Source: Porphyromonadaceae bacterium UBA4702 (lineage in GTDB: Bacteria; Bacteroidota; Bacteroidia; Bacteroidales; Muribaculaceae). From it: 20,436 bases of DNA. Below the pieces are notes generated by a model that was not told the origin of the DNA, did not search any database, and was given only the letters and a program-made list of their open reading frames with translations. The position numbers were made by a program, and so were the translations under genes. The stretch covers positions 1 through 20,436 of the forward strand of contig DHKE01000046.1 of the NCBI GenBank assembly GCA_002404675.1, in the 5' to 3' direction. Below are positions 1 through 8,356 of the stretch, one piece after another (position 1 is the stretch's first letter; every line of letters starts with the position of its first letter).

Positions 1-95
1 GCAGTTCAGCCGTGTCCGAAGGGCTGCAAACACATTTATTTGACTTACAGCAACTTGACTTCAGGAACAGCACGCCGCACCCCTACTTGGCTGCG
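1..95. repeat. Degenerate copy of the composite palindromic repeat (R0), cut by window edge
   Basis: The segment resembles the intact copies further right: a left arm remnant (CCGTGTCCGAAG), a spacer of about 50 bp, then a decayed right arm (GGAACAGCACGCCGCACCCC) followed by CTACTTGGCTGCGC, the flank seen beside other copies. Several substitutions break the palindromes. It lies immediately downstream of barrel gene B1, and its left part is outside the window. Confidence 0.6.
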
Positions 96-101
96 CCACT
101 G

Positions 102-2180
102 TCAGCTGCCCAACGCGCCGGACTCAATTTTCTGCGGGCTGTCGATGTCAATGCCTTTCTCAACCTTCTTGCCGTAGCCGAAAGTGTATGACAACGAAAC
201 ATTCAGGCTGCGGCCTATCGAATAGTCATGCTGTACAGAAGAGTAGACATCTCCTCGCAATTCAGTCCACGACTTGAAGCTCCTATTGAATATATCGCTA
301 ACACCCACAGACAGGTACAAGTCGCCATTGCCGTAAGTGAATGAAAAATTCCATTGATCGGAATGCCAGCCACGCTCCATTCCCAACTTGTTGATATACT
401 TCTCCGGACCGTTGTAAGAAACAGAAAAATTGCAATTGCCAATGTCATAGTTTACGCCACCGCGCAGACGGAAACGGCTGATATTGTCTGCATATTCACC
501 GTATGACTTGGCGTAGTGTAACTCCGGCTGCAATTGCACATGGAGGGCATTGTCGAAGAAATTTGCGTTCATAAACCCGAATAACGAATATCTGTCTTCC
601 GAGCCTCCGTTCATGTACGTGTTGACCACGCCGCCATACTCTGCATCAGCAACTGCATAACGGTTGACGAGAACGTTGTTATTCCTTGAATACTTGCTCG
701 ACAGAGACGCATTGAACCAATCAGCTGGCATCCAAACTACATCAACACTCTGCCACCATGAAATTTCGTTGTGAAGCGAAGGATTGCCTTGCATCCACAT
801 CAGTTCGTTTTGCTGAACCATGACATCGCCTGACTGGCTTGCAGACGGAGCCAAGCTGAAATAGCTCACCCTTGCCGTGACATACAACTGACGGCTAATG
901 CGGAAAAACAAGTTCAGCTCTCCCTTCGGTTCGACCTTGCTGTAGTCCATTCCACCGACCTTCCAATAGGTAGCGTTGAGACCGGGCTGCAGATCTATCC
1001 AAAATTTCTTCGAGGGAATCCACGCGAACCGCAGTGTCGCGCTTGTCATGCCGCGCCATTGGTCCACCTTCCGGTCTGCAGAACCCGCATACTGCGTCGA
1101 GAACCAGTTCATATTGGAAGACAAATATATTTGGGCAAAGTATTTCTCGCTTGGCTTGAATGTGGGTACGAAAAACAATCCAGCAGTATGCACATCCTCC
1201 TCTGTTGAGTTATATATCGGCTCAAGCTCTCCGCTGCAGTACGTCGAGTGGTTGTCATTGTGCGAGTAGCCGTAATTCCAGCTGGTGAACATGCTCCAAC
1301 GAGGATCAAATTTGATTTGGTAGCGGCCTGACAACTGCGGTGACGCTGACCGCCCTGAACTGCTCGACACCGAAGATGATGAATTGAACAGGTTACGTGA
1401 CCAGTTTTCCGCATCGACAGAGCCACTTCCTGGGTTTCTGTTCCAGCGGAAGCCGAGCGTGTGCGTTGAGGTTATCTTGTCGCTCACATACCGGGCATTG
1501 AGGCCTGCCGAGATTCTGTCATTGCGTGACCATGAATGACCGTCATACTCGCGCTTGACATTGCCATACTGTACCCCGTTGTAGTAGATGCCGTTGTAGT
1601 TGTCCTCTCCCCACGATGAAGAGCTGTGGTTGCGGCTGTACCCACCATCGAACATGACGCCGTAGGTCATCTTGTGATATACAAGCTTGTTTGCAGCGCT
1701 GTAACTGCCGTCGTTTGGGAATGTCTGATCCGCGCCCAGACGTGTGACACCGCCGACCTCGTATTCTGCCATCACAAAGTTCACCACTGTGGAACAACCC
1801 TCATATCGTGGGTCAGTCGGGTTCTCCATATACTCGACACGCTTTGCCTGCTTCGGCCAAAATGTTGCGACATCGGTGGCATCCGCCCTCACGCCGTTGA
1901 TAAAATACACCACGTCCTTGCCGTTAAGACCCTTTACCTGATTGTTCTCAATCGTCAATACTGGCAGGTTCATCTTTCGCAGCAGAGATTCGGGGGAGTT
2001 AGACAAATTCTTCTCGCGTTTGGTGGGAATGAAAACCACCTTCTCACCCTCGACCCATGCACGCTCACTCTTGACAACGACCTCTTTAAGTTCGGTCGCG
2101 ATGGTGTCAGCATCAGCCGTCTCCGCCCACGCCGTCTGCACGCACAATGCCAACAACAAAATTAAGTACAAGTTTTTCAT
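102..2180 (-). CDS. TonB-type outer-membrane barrel B1 (OMP_b-brl_3-like), paired with precursor P1
   Basis: Outer-membrane protein of 692 residues. I start it at the MKNLYL methionine because the five paralogues start there; the frame stays open 24 codons further upstream, but that stretch is the conserved leader. Visible parts: signal peptide (cleavage likely after AWA, residue 19); a TonB-box-like stretch LKEVVVK at 31-37; a plug-like domain (about 40-160) with NGKDVVYFINGVRA and RVEYMENPTDPRYEGC; then a beta-barrel rich in alternating aromatic strands. The barrel includes SGDVMVQQNELMWMQGNP, matching the GNP hallmark of OMP_b-brl_3 proteins. No CarboxypepD-type N-terminal domain is present. 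The last strand (SLSYTFGYGKK) is followed by a conserved tail, IDIDSPQKIESGALGS. Its closest relative here is B5. By family it could import a ligand with TonB energy; I infer that the ligand relates to the peptide encoded just upstream. No strong promoter of its own is seen, so it probably depends on read-through from P1. Confidence 0.9.
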   Translation of the reverse strand: MKNLYLILLLALCVQTAWAETADADTIATELKEVVVKSERAWVEGEKVVFIPTKREKNLSNSPESLLRKMNLPVLTIENNQVKGLNGKDVVYFINGVRADATDVATFWPKQAKRVEYMENPTDPRYEGCSTVVNFVMAEYEVGGVTRLGADQTFPNDGSYSAANKLVYHKMTYGVMFDGGYSRNHSSSSWGEDNYNGIYYNGVQYGNVKREYDGHSWSRNDRISAGLNARYVSDKITSTHTLGFRWNRNPGSGSVDAENWSRNLFNSSSSVSSSSGRSASPQLSGRYQIKFDPRWSMFTSWNYGYSHNDNHSTYCSGELEPIYNSTEEDVHTAGLFFVPTFKPSEKYFAQIYLSSNMNWFSTQYAGSADRKVDQWRGMTSATLRFAWIPSKKFWIDLQPGLNATYWKVGGMDYSKVEPKGELNLFFRISRQLYVTARVSYFSLAPSASQSGDVMVQQNELMWMQGNPSLHNEISWWQSVDVVWMPADWFNASLSSKYSRNNNVLVNRYAVADAEYGGVVNTYMNGGSEDRYSLFGFMNANFFDNALHVQLQPELHYAKSYGEYADNISRFRLRGGVNYDIGNCNFSVSYNGPEKYINKLGMERGWHSDQWNFSFTYGNGDLYLSVGVSDIFNRSFKSWTELRGDVYSSVQHDYSIGRSLNVSLSYTFGYGKKVEKGIDIDSPQKIESGALGS

Positions 2181-2210
2181 TCCAATCAAATTTTTCGGGT
2201 TACACATTAG

Positions 2211-2234
2211 GTCGTGACAGACTCCGTCTCGACA
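2211..2234 (-). promoter_or_regulatory. Hairpin in the leader of B1
   Basis: Imperfect inverted repeat GTCGTGAC / GTCTCGAC with a short loop, one mismatch in the stem, exactly 30 nt upstream of the B1 start codon. Between hairpin and start lies CGGGTTACAC (plus-strand reading), which is also found before B2, B4 and B6. Hairpins occupy the same position before B2, B3, B4 and B6. Confidence 0.5.
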
Positions 2235-2285
2235 CTTTAATAATCTCCGCAAAGTAGGAGGTTTTTCAAAATAAGCGCACCCTCT

Positions 2286-2435
2286 TTGTCATGCGCAGCC
2301 AAGTAGGGACACGGCGTGCCGTGTCCGAAGAACGACGAGCACAATCAATTGATATGCAATAACTTGATTGCGGACACAGCACGCCGTGTCCCTATCTTGC
2401 CGCCCCAATCATACGCAGTCTGCGCATTTTGACAA
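2286..2435. repeat. Composite palindromic repeat R1 with outer terminal inverted repeats
   Basis: Two 20-bp near-palindromes face each other: GGACACGGCGTGCCGTGTCC at 2307-2326 and GGACACAGCACGCCGTGTCC at 2372-2391, flanked by GTAGG and CCTA. Outside them are TTGTCATGCGCAGCCAAG on the left and CTGCGCATTTTGACAA on the right, which are inverted relative to each other, giving a MITE-like unit of about 150 bp. It sits between precursor P1 and barrel B1, so it is probably transcribed and folds in RNA. No coding capacity is seen in it. The rest of the 2181-2628 gap holds only the B1 leader hairpin and a run of CACGG repeats (about 2491-2520). Confidence 0.8.
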
Positions 2436-2628
2436 TCCTCTGCCCAGCAGCAAAGGCAACAGCCTGAATTACTGCAATCTACCCTGCGAGCACGACACGG
2501 CACGACACGGCACGGCACGCCTCGTCCAGCCGGCAAATTTACAAAAGCCAGTATTGTAGATTACATTCACATACACCCATTGCACTACAAATCAGGCGCG
2601 ACCGTCCTATGCTTGCTCCGTCCAAGGA

Positions 2629-2934
2629 TCAGTGGACACAGTTTAAAGGATTTGTGACGGGAAGTGGCTGGATAGTATCATCCTTCTTAGGCACCGTTTC
2701 ACATCTCTTACCATTAACAGAGCCATCACATGCCTCACCATAGTTTGTACACCCAAGTTCATTTACAGCATTTCCACATCCTGCAGAGTTGCGACACTCT
2801 TCCTTGTTTGTCGTAGTTCCTCCACCTCCGAGGACACTCATGTCAGAGGAGAGCAGAATAGACTGGTGACCATTCTCTCCTACTGTTTCGAGGGAGTTGA
2901 TGAACGCCTCGATTCTTTTATTTCTCGCATCCAT
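2629..2934 (-). CDS. Cysteine-rich RiPP precursor P1
   Basis: Small precursor of 101 residues. The start is set at MDARNKRIEAF because all sister precursors begin with M-x(3-4)-Q/K-RIEAF; an upstream ATG at 2994 would lie inside the leader hairpin and is rejected. The leader shows RIEAFINSLETV then SILLSSDMSVLGG, a double-glycine export signal. The core has six cysteines spaced x5, x8, x6, x8, x20, with C-R-N and C-T-N starting the two internal repeats. Its C-terminal segment after the fifth cysteine (20 residues to the last Cys) is the longest of the five. It is the most divergent in the leader (GENGHQ in place of ESDGTQ, SSDM in place of TTDM). Likely modified by the maturase at 15611-16936 and exported by the C39 transporter. 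Paired with B1 downstream. I infer a secreted modified peptide; its activity is unknown. Confidence 0.85.
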   Translation of the reverse strand: MDARNKRIEAFINSLETVGENGHQSILLSSDMSVLGGGGTTTNKEECRNSAGCGNAVNELGCTNYGEACDGSVNGKRCETVPKKDDTIQPLPVTNPLNCVH

Positions 2935-2976
2935 ATCAAAACGATTTTGAGTTAAGACAATTATTAATTTCCACTG

Positions 2977-2993
2977 TGAGCATTTGATGCTCA
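2977..2993 (-). promoter_or_regulatory. Leader hairpin of P1 mRNA
   Basis: Perfect 7-bp inverted repeat TGAGCAT-TTG-ATGCTCA, 42 nt upstream of the P1 start. The same structure occurs at 41-44 nt before P2, P3, P4 and P5. Confidence 0.65.
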
Positions 2994-3069
2994 TATTCAG
3001 TCTTGTTTTTATCGGGTCTTAATGAACAGCCTTGCATTGCCGATTACTGACTTGCATAGCGTTCAGGGG

Positions 3070-3101
3070 CAAAGTTACTTATTTATTTTCAATGTGCCAA
3101 A
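3070..3101 (-). promoter_or_regulatory. Bacteroidetes-type promoter of P1/B1 cassette
   Basis: On the minus strand: TTTG (-33) - 20 nt - TAACTTTG (-7), an exact fit to the Bacteroidetes primary sigma consensus. Predicted start of transcription is near 3063, giving a leader of about 130 nt before P1. It lies directly after the end of B2. Confidence 0.8.
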
Positions 3102-3146
3102 TTAAAATCATCATTTTCTGCGATAAAATCACGCAAAAATAACACA

Positions 3147-5228
3147 TCAGAAGTCCAATGCGCCGGATTCCAACTTCTGCGGGCTGTCGATGTCGATGCT
3201 TTTCTCGACTTTCTTGCCGTAGCCGAATGTATATGACAACGATACGCGCAAGCAACGACCAGTTGAAAAGTCATGATGCATCGATGAGTACACGCCTCCG
3301 TTCAGTTCAGTCCATGATTTCCTCTTGCGGTTGAAGATGTCGTAAACTGCCGCTGACAGGTAAAAGTCGCCTGTGCCGTAAGTGAATGAAACATACCATT
3401 CTCCAGGCATCCACTCACGCACCATGCCGCAGTTTTGCAACGCCTTCTGCGAACTCTGGTAGCCTACCGTGAAGCCGCAGTGCTGCAAGTCATAACCCAC
3501 GCTCGCCCGGTACTTGAACCAGCCGAGTTTATCCGCATAAAGCCCATGAGTCTGCGTATACGTATATTGAGGTTGAAGACGCACACGCAGGTTGCTGTCG
3601 AGGAAATTCATGTTAACATTTCCAATCACACTGAAGTCGTCCTCTGGGGCGCCGTTGGTGTACATATTGATAACACCGCCTTGTTCAGCACCAGCGATGG
3701 CATACTGGTTGACAAGTTCGTTGTTGCTCCTTGAGTACCGGCAAATCAGTGTTGTGTTGAGCCAACCGGCAGGCAGCCAAACCAAGCGGACGCTCGGCGA
3801 CCACGACGTTTCGTTGTGCAGCGTGGGGTTGCCTTGCAGCCACATCAGCTCGCTCTGCCGCAACATGACATCGCCAGACTGGTTTGCAGACGGAGTTTTG
3901 CTGAAGTAGTACATGCTCGCCGAGAGACGCAACTTGCGGCTGATGCGCCAAAACAGCCCCAACTCACCCTTCGGCTCGACCTTGCTGTAACGGTCCAGGT
4001 CGCTGACTTTCCAGTACGTTGCTGTAATACCCGGCTTCAAATCCACCCAGAAATTGTCAGACGGAATCCATGCGAACCGCAGTGTAGCACTGGTCTCGCC
4101 GCGACTCTGGTCTACCGTCCGGTCTGCCGAACCGGCATAGCGCGTTGAGAACCAGCTCATGTCAGAGGACAAGAAAATTTGGGCAACGTATTTCTCGCTC
4201 GGCTTGAATGTCGGCACAAAAAGCAATCCCGCTGTGTGTACATCCTCCTCCGTTGCGTTATATATCGGCTCAAGCTCGCCATTTTGGGACATCGAGCGGC
4301 TGTCATTGTGCGAATAGCCGTAATTCCACAGCGCAACAACAGTCCACTTCGGATTGAGTTCAAAACGATAACGGCCTGACAACTGCGGCGATGCAGAACG
4401 ACCAGAACTGTTCGACACTGAAGACGAAGAGTTGAACAGGTTCCTCGACCAGTTTTCCGCATCATACGAGCCGCTGCCCGGGTTTCTGCTCCAGCGGAAG
4501 CCGAGAGTGTGCGTGGCGGTTACCTTGTCGCTTACATACCGGGCATTGAGACCTGCATCGATGTCATCACTCCGCGACCACGAATGACCCTCATATTCGC
4601 GCCGCACATTGTCATACTGCACCCCCTTGTAATATATGCCGTTGTAGTTGTCTTCACCCTGACAGGATGTGATATGGTCACGGCTGTAGCCGCCGTCAAA
4701 CATGATGCCGTAACTCATCTTGTGATGCTCCACCTTCGTCGCGGCGCTGAAACTGCCGCTATTGGGGATTCTCTGCATTGCCTCAAAACGAGTAACACCG
4801 CCGACCTCGTATTCTGTCATCACAAAGTTGACAACTGCGGCACAACCCTCGTATCGAGGGTCGGTCGGGTTCTCCATGTACTCTACGCGCTTGGCTTGTT
4901 TCGGCCAGAATGTCGCGATGTCAGTTGACTCAGCCCTCACGCCGTTGATGAAATACACCACATCCTTGCCGTTGAGCCCCATAACCCTATTATTGATAAT
5001 CGTCAATACAGGCAAATTCATCTTTTCAAGCAGAGATTCGGGAGAGTTCGACAGGTTCTTCTCGCGCTTGGTGGGGATGAAAACCACTTTCTCACCCTCT
5101 ACCCATGCACGTTCACTCTTGACGACGACCTCTTTCAGTTCGGTCGCTACCGTGTCGGCGGCGGCAGTTTCCGCTCGCATCGGAAGCGCACACGCCGCTA
5201 ACAACAAAATTAAGCACAAGTTTTTCAT
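3147..5228 (-). CDS. TonB-type outer-membrane barrel B2 (OMP_b-brl_3-like), paired with precursor P2
   Basis: Outer-membrane barrel of 693 residues with signal peptide MKNLCLILLLAACALPMRA, TonB-box-like LKEVVVK at 31-37, plug-like domain to about residue 160 (NGKDVVYFINGVRA, DPRYEGC with Cys near 129), and a barrel with the hallmark SGDVMLRQSELMWLQGNP. It ends SLSYTFGYGKK plus the tail IDIDSPQKLESGALDF. The plug is nearly the same as in B1, B5 and B6. A central barrel block (DLKPGITATYWKVSDLDRYS and the following GLFWRISRKL) is almost the same as in B6, while other barrel parts differ, suggesting recombination between paralogues. Role inferred as receptor, immunity or conduit for the P2 product. 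It follows P2 by about 210 nt containing repeat R2. Confidence 0.9.
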   Translation of the reverse strand: MKNLCLILLLAACALPMRAETAAADTVATELKEVVVKSERAWVEGEKVVFIPTKREKNLSNSPESLLEKMNLPVLTIINNRVMGLNGKDVVYFINGVRAESTDIATFWPKQAKRVEYMENPTDPRYEGCAAVVNFVMTEYEVGGVTRFEAMQRIPNSGSFSAATKVEHHKMSYGIMFDGGYSRDHITSCQGEDNYNGIYYKGVQYDNVRREYEGHSWSRSDDIDAGLNARYVSDKVTATHTLGFRWSRNPGSGSYDAENWSRNLFNSSSSVSNSSGRSASPQLSGRYRFELNPKWTVVALWNYGYSHNDSRSMSQNGELEPIYNATEEDVHTAGLLFVPTFKPSEKYVAQIFLSSDMSWFSTRYAGSADRTVDQSRGETSATLRFAWIPSDNFWVDLKPGITATYWKVSDLDRYSKVEPKGELGLFWRISRKLRLSASMYYFSKTPSANQSGDVMLRQSELMWLQGNPTLHNETSWSPSVRLVWLPAGWLNTTLICRYSRSNNELVNQYAIAGAEQGGVINMYTNGAPEDDFSVIGNVNMNFLDSNLRVRLQPQYTYTQTHGLYADKLGWFKYRASVGYDLQHCGFTVGYQSSQKALQNCGMVREWMPGEWYVSFTYGTGDFYLSAAVYDIFNRKRKSWTELNGGVYSSMHHDFSTGRCLRVSLSYTFGYGKKVEKSIDIDSPQKLESGALDF

Positions 5229-5257
5229 TCAATCAGTTTTTTCGGGTTACACATTAA

Positions 5258-5280
5258 GTCGTGACGAAGTCTGTCTCTAC
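5258..5280 (-). promoter_or_regulatory. Weak hairpin in the leader of B2
   Basis: GTCGTGAC / GTCTCTAC with two mismatches, beginning 30 nt upstream of the B2 start; the positional equivalent of the stronger hairpins before B3 and B4. This is the most decayed copy. Confidence 0.35.
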
Positions 5281-5300
5281 ACTTTGATAATCTCCGCAAT

Positions 5301-5395
5301 GTAGGGACACGGCGTGCCGTGTCCGCCTTGCATCAAATACAATCATTTGATTTACTGCAATCTATTAGAGCGGACACGGCACGCCGTGTCCCTAC
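5301..5395. repeat. Composite palindromic repeat R2
   Basis: Intact pair: GGACACGGCGTGCCGTGTCC at 5305-5324 and its inverse GGACACGGCACGCCGTGTCC at 5372-5391, flanked by GTAGG and CCTAC. The right flank TTTGCTGCGCACATGCGCA (to about 5415) is itself palindromic (TGCGCA twice). It lies between P2 and B2. Confidence 0.85.
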
Positions 5396-5439
5396 TTTGC
5401 TGCGCACATGCGCATTGTCATTTCCAGATTGCCAACCCT

Positions 5440-5709
5440 TTAGCAGGACACGTTATCTGGTTTTGTGGCAATGTCAGTGTTGTAGCACTTGCCTACGTTT
5501 TTGGCATTGCCACAATAGCCAACTGCATTATGACATTCTCCGTCATTTGTCTTACCACATGCATCTAAAGATGCATTCTCACAATACTTGATATTGTCAC
5601 CACCGATTGCACTCATGTCGGTGGTAAGGAGGAAGGACTGCGTGCCGTCCGATTCGACTGTTTCGAGGGAGTTGATGAACGCCTCGATGCGTTGTTCACG
5701 AGTTTTCAT
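5440..5709 (-). CDS. Cysteine-rich RiPP precursor P2
   Basis: Precursor of 89 residues, the shortest of the five. Leader MKTREQRIEAFINSLETV, then SFLLTTDMSAIGG with Gly-Gly about residue 37. The core has six Cys with spacing x7, x7, x6, x8, x13; repeats open with C-E-N and C-H-N, and the second-half motif is C-G-K-T-N-D-G-E-C then C-G-N-A-K-N-V-G-K-C. The last residue is the sixth Cys. The leader is identical to that of P3 up to LL. Probable substrate of the maturase and of the C39 exporter encoded at 11309-13477; product and target unknown. The start is supported by a dedicated promoter, a conserved leader and alignment with the other precursors. Confidence 0.88.
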   Translation of the reverse strand: MKTREQRIEAFINSLETVESDGTQSFLLTTDMSAIGGDNIKYCENASLDACGKTNDGECHNAVGYCGNAKNVGKCYNTDIATKPDNVSC

Positions 5710-5753
5710 ACTTGTACTGTTTTAAAGGTTGATATTTTGGTTGTTTCTCGCAG

Positions 5754-5770
5754 CGAGCATTTGATGCTCG
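5754..5770 (-). promoter_or_regulatory. Leader hairpin of P2 mRNA
   Basis: Perfect inverted repeat CGAGCAT-TTG-ATGCTCG, 44 nt before the P2 start codon. The outer pair is C-G here and T-A before P1, a compensatory change. Confidence 0.65.
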
Positions 5771-5847
5771 TATTTTGTCTTGTTATTATCGGGTCTAACT
5801 GAACTGCTTTGCTTTGCCGATTATCGACTTGGCGTAGTGTTCAGGGG

Positions 5848-5879
5848 CAAAGTTACTTGTTTATTTTCAATGTGCCAAA
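5848..5879 (-). promoter_or_regulatory. Bacteroidetes-type promoter of P2/B2 cassette
   Basis: Minus-strand TTTG - 20 nt - TAACTTTG. The spacer and surroundings are almost the same as at the P1 promoter, as expected of tandem duplication. Predicted leader is about 130 nt. Confidence 0.8.
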
Positions 5880-5926
5880 TTAAATCATCATTTTTCTGCA
5901 ATAAAAACACGCAAAAAAAACGCACA

Positions 5927-8017
5927 TCAGCTGCCCAATGCGCCGGATTGCACCTCGTTTGGCCGCTGAATGTCGATGCCCTTGTTCACCTTCTTGCCGT
6001 AGCCGAAGGTGTAAGTGAGCATAAGCCGCAGGCAGCAGCCTGTAGACAACGAGTGCTGCATAGACGAGAACACGTCGCTGCGCAATTCCGTCCAGCTCTT
6101 CTTGCGCGAATTGAAAATATCCTGCACCGAAGCCCGGAAGAATATGTTGCCGTTGCCGTAAGTGAATGACGCACTCCATGCGTCCGCAAACCATGAACGC
6201 TCCATGCCGCCCTCATCGAGGTACTTCTCTGCCCCTTCGTATGCCACGCGGAAACTGCAATGGCTGTTCAGGTCATAGCCTACCGAACCGCGCATGCGCA
6301 GCCAGCTGAGGTCGCCGGCATATTGACCGTAGTATTTTGCGTATGTATACTGAGGGTACAAATTCAGCGTAAGGCGGTTGCCAAACAACGATGCGGAAAG
6401 ATTCAAGTCGAGATGATACGTGTCGTTAGACGAGCCGTTTACATACTTCTTGATTATGCCCCCTTTGTCCGCAGTCGCAGCGGAATATTGGAATATCATC
6501 GGATTTTCCTCCCGTTGGTAAGAGCCTACGACATTGGCTCGAAACCAACTCAAAGGAAGCCACGTCACTGACAGCATCGGATTCCATGTTGAAGAGATGT
6601 GCATACGCGGATTGCCCTGCAGCCACACCAGGTCGCTCTGACGGATCAACAAATCGTCCAACCGGTTTGTCCCTGGTGTCCTGACAAAATAATACAAGTT
6701 TGCGCTGACATACAGTCGGCGGCTGACACCCCAGTCCACAGAGACATCGCAAGTCGGCTCTACCCTGCTGTATGTGCTGTTGCCGCTTACCTTCCAGAAG
6801 TTTGCCGAAACGCCGGGCCTTGCCGCGATTGTCAGGTTGTCTTTAGGCGACCAATATAGCGACACACTCGCTTTCGTCGTGCTGTGCCTTTGGCTGACCT
6901 TGTCATCTGCCGTGCCGGCATACTGCGTAGCGACCCAGCCCAACCCTGAAAGCACATGCAGGCGAAGGGTCAGCTTGTCATTTATGCTGTACGACGGGAA
7001 CAGCCCGACTGAGATTGAGTTGGAAGTGTTGTCAGAGCCATTGACGATTGGCTCGAGCTCACCGTTCTGGTATTTCGAGTTGACGTCATTGTCCGAATAA
7101 GCGTACTGCCACCACCCGTAGAAATTCCACCTCGGGTTGAACCGATAAGTGTATTCGCCCGACATCTGCGGCGATGCCGACCGTCCGGAGTTACCGGTTG
7201 CCGCAAACGCAGGTGCAAACAAACTTGGTGTCCAGCTGTCGGCATCGACAGTGCCGCTGCCCGGGTTTTGCGACCAATAAAAACTCAGCGTATGTGTGGT
7301 TGAGAACTTTTCGCTGTCATAGCGAGCATTGAAGCTGGTGGAGATTTTGTCCTTGCGCGACCATGAATGGCCGTCAAATTCCCGTTTGATATTGTCATAA
7401 CGCTCTCCGCCGTAATACACGCCGTCATAGTTGTCCTCTCCCCATGACGACGTGCGGTGGTCACGGGTGTAGCTGCCGTTAAACAGGAAACCGTAGGTCA
7501 TCTTGCGGTATACGAGCTTTGACGCTGCCTCATAGTTGCCGTAATTTGGCAGCCACTGGTTTGCATTAATTCGTGTCACACCGCCGACCTCATACTCCGA
7601 CATGACGAAATTGATAACAAACTCGTTGCCCTCGTAACATGGGTCTTTCGGGTTTACCATGTACTCGACACGCTTGGCCTGTTTCGGCCAGAACGTGGCA
7701 AAGTCGGTGTCCTGCGCTCGTTTTCCGTTGATGAAGACCACTACCGTCTTGCCGGTAGTGCTTTTTATAACGTCACTGCCCTCATCAACCAACACCGTCG
7801 GTATGTGCATTTTCTGCACAAGCGATGCCGGAGAGTTCGACAGGTTCTTCTCGCGTTTGTTGGGAATAAACACAATCTTGTCACCCTCGACCCACGCACG
7901 TTCACTCTTGACTACGACCTCTTTCAGCTCGGTCGAGACGGTGTCGGCGGCGGCAGTCTCCGCCCATGCCGGCAGCGTACACGCCGCCAATATCACAAAT
8001 GCGTATAAGTTTTTCAT
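5927..8017 (-). CDS. TonB-type outer-membrane barrel B3 (OMP_b-brl_3-like), paired with precursor P3
   Basis: Barrel protein of 696 residues; I start at the MKNLYAF methionine shared by paralogues, not the ATG 23 codons upstream, which would read through the leader. Signal peptide ending LPAWA, TonB-box-like LKEVVVK, and a divergent plug segment (VLVDEGSDVIKSTTGKTVVV). In the plug the conserved cysteine has moved: DPCYEGN instead of DPRYEGC. The barrel hallmark reads RQSDLVWLQGNP, but the SQSGDV motif preceding it in the other five is replaced by NRLDDLL. It ends LTYTFGYGKK and the tail IDIQRPNEVQSGALGS. Together with B4 it forms the more divergent branch of the six. Preceded by P3 and repeat R3. 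Function inferred by family and pairing only. Confidence 0.9.
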   Translation of the reverse strand: MKNLYAFVILAACTLPAWAETAAADTVSTELKEVVVKSERAWVEGDKIVFIPNKREKNLSNSPASLVQKMHIPTVLVDEGSDVIKSTTGKTVVVFINGKRAQDTDFATFWPKQAKRVEYMVNPKDPCYEGNEFVINFVMSEYEVGGVTRINANQWLPNYGNYEAASKLVYRKMTYGFLFNGSYTRDHRTSSWGEDNYDGVYYGGERYDNIKREFDGHSWSRKDKISTSFNARYDSEKFSTTHTLSFYWSQNPGSGTVDADSWTPSLFAPAFAATGNSGRSASPQMSGEYTYRFNPRWNFYGWWQYAYSDNDVNSKYQNGELEPIVNGSDNTSNSISVGLFPSYSINDKLTLRLHVLSGLGWVATQYAGTADDKVSQRHSTTKASVSLYWSPKDNLTIAARPGVSANFWKVSGNSTYSRVEPTCDVSVDWGVSRRLYVSANLYYFVRTPGTNRLDDLLIRQSDLVWLQGNPRMHISSTWNPMLSVTWLPLSWFRANVVGSYQREENPMIFQYSAATADKGGIIKKYVNGSSNDTYHLDLNLSASLFGNRLTLNLYPQYTYAKYYGQYAGDLSWLRMRGSVGYDLNSHCSFRVAYEGAEKYLDEGGMERSWFADAWSASFTYGNGNIFFRASVQDIFNSRKKSWTELRSDVFSSMQHSLSTGCCLRLMLTYTFGYGKKVNKGIDIQRPNEVQSGALGS

Positions 8018-8046
8018 TCTACCAGTTTTTGCGTTACACATTAGGA

Positions 8047-8065
8047 CGTGACGAAGTCCGTCACG
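8047..8065 (-). promoter_or_regulatory. Hairpin in the leader of B3
   Basis: Perfect 7-bp stem CGTGACG-AAGTC-CGTCACG, 29-30 nt upstream of the B3 start, in the same position as those before B1, B2, B4 and B6. Confidence 0.55.
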
Positions 8066-8095
8066 ATGCTTTGATAATCTCCACAAGGTAGGGGG

Positions 8096-8268
8096 GTGTC
8101 AAAATGCGCAGACTGCGTATGATTGGGGCGGCAAGGTAGGGACACGGCGCGCCGTGTCCGCAAACAAGTCATTGCTAATCAAATAATTGCGTTTGTCACC
8201 CAGCGGACACGGCACGCCGTGTCCCAACTTTGGCTGCGCATAAAAGTGCGATACGCCTATTTTGACAC
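8096..8268. repeat. Composite palindromic repeat R3, most complete MITE-like copy
   Basis: Bounded by GTGTCAAAAT (8096-8105) and its inverse ATTTTGACAC (8259-8268). Inside are GGACACGGCGCGCCGTGTCC (8140-8159, a perfect palindrome) and GGACACGGCACGCCGTGTCC (8204-8223), separated by about 45 bp. The left flank (8097-8135), including ATGCGCAG-ACTGCGTAT, is the reverse complement of the right flank of R1. No ORF of substance. It lies between P3 and B3. Confidence 0.85.
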
Positions 8269-8356
8269 ACCTCCGCTACTTCAAATGTCCCGTTGTTGCC
8301 TGTTACTTAGTTGCTAACACTGTGTCCGCAACCTATAACATTCAACAGAATCAGCA

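Noticed and set aside
2181..2252. Upstream in-frame starts for B1 (and likewise 8018-8086 for B3)
   Set aside because: These codons read through the conserved CGGGTTACAC segment and hairpin; the aligned MKN methionine directly precedes a normal signal peptide.
2253..2275. Possible weak promoter before B1 (minus-strand TACTTTG) and similar TACATTG before B2 and B6
   Set aside because: The -7 element is one base short of TAnnTTTG and no TTTG lies at the proper distance upstream; read-through from the precursor promoter is simpler.
2491..2520. CACGG-rich short tandem run near R1
   Set aside because: Only a few units (ACGACACGGC-like), best explained as debris of the palindromic repeat; no independent role visible.
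2935..2994. Upstream ATG that would lengthen P1 by 20 residues
   Set aside because: It falls inside the conserved leader hairpin, and the sister precursors start at the position aligned with MDARNKRIEAF.
4762..5304. Plus-strand frame of 180 codons opposite the N-terminus of B2 (similar frames opposite B1, B3, B5, B6)
   Set aside because: They are antisense shadows of the conserved plug region; they recur only because the sense gene is duplicated and show no domain.
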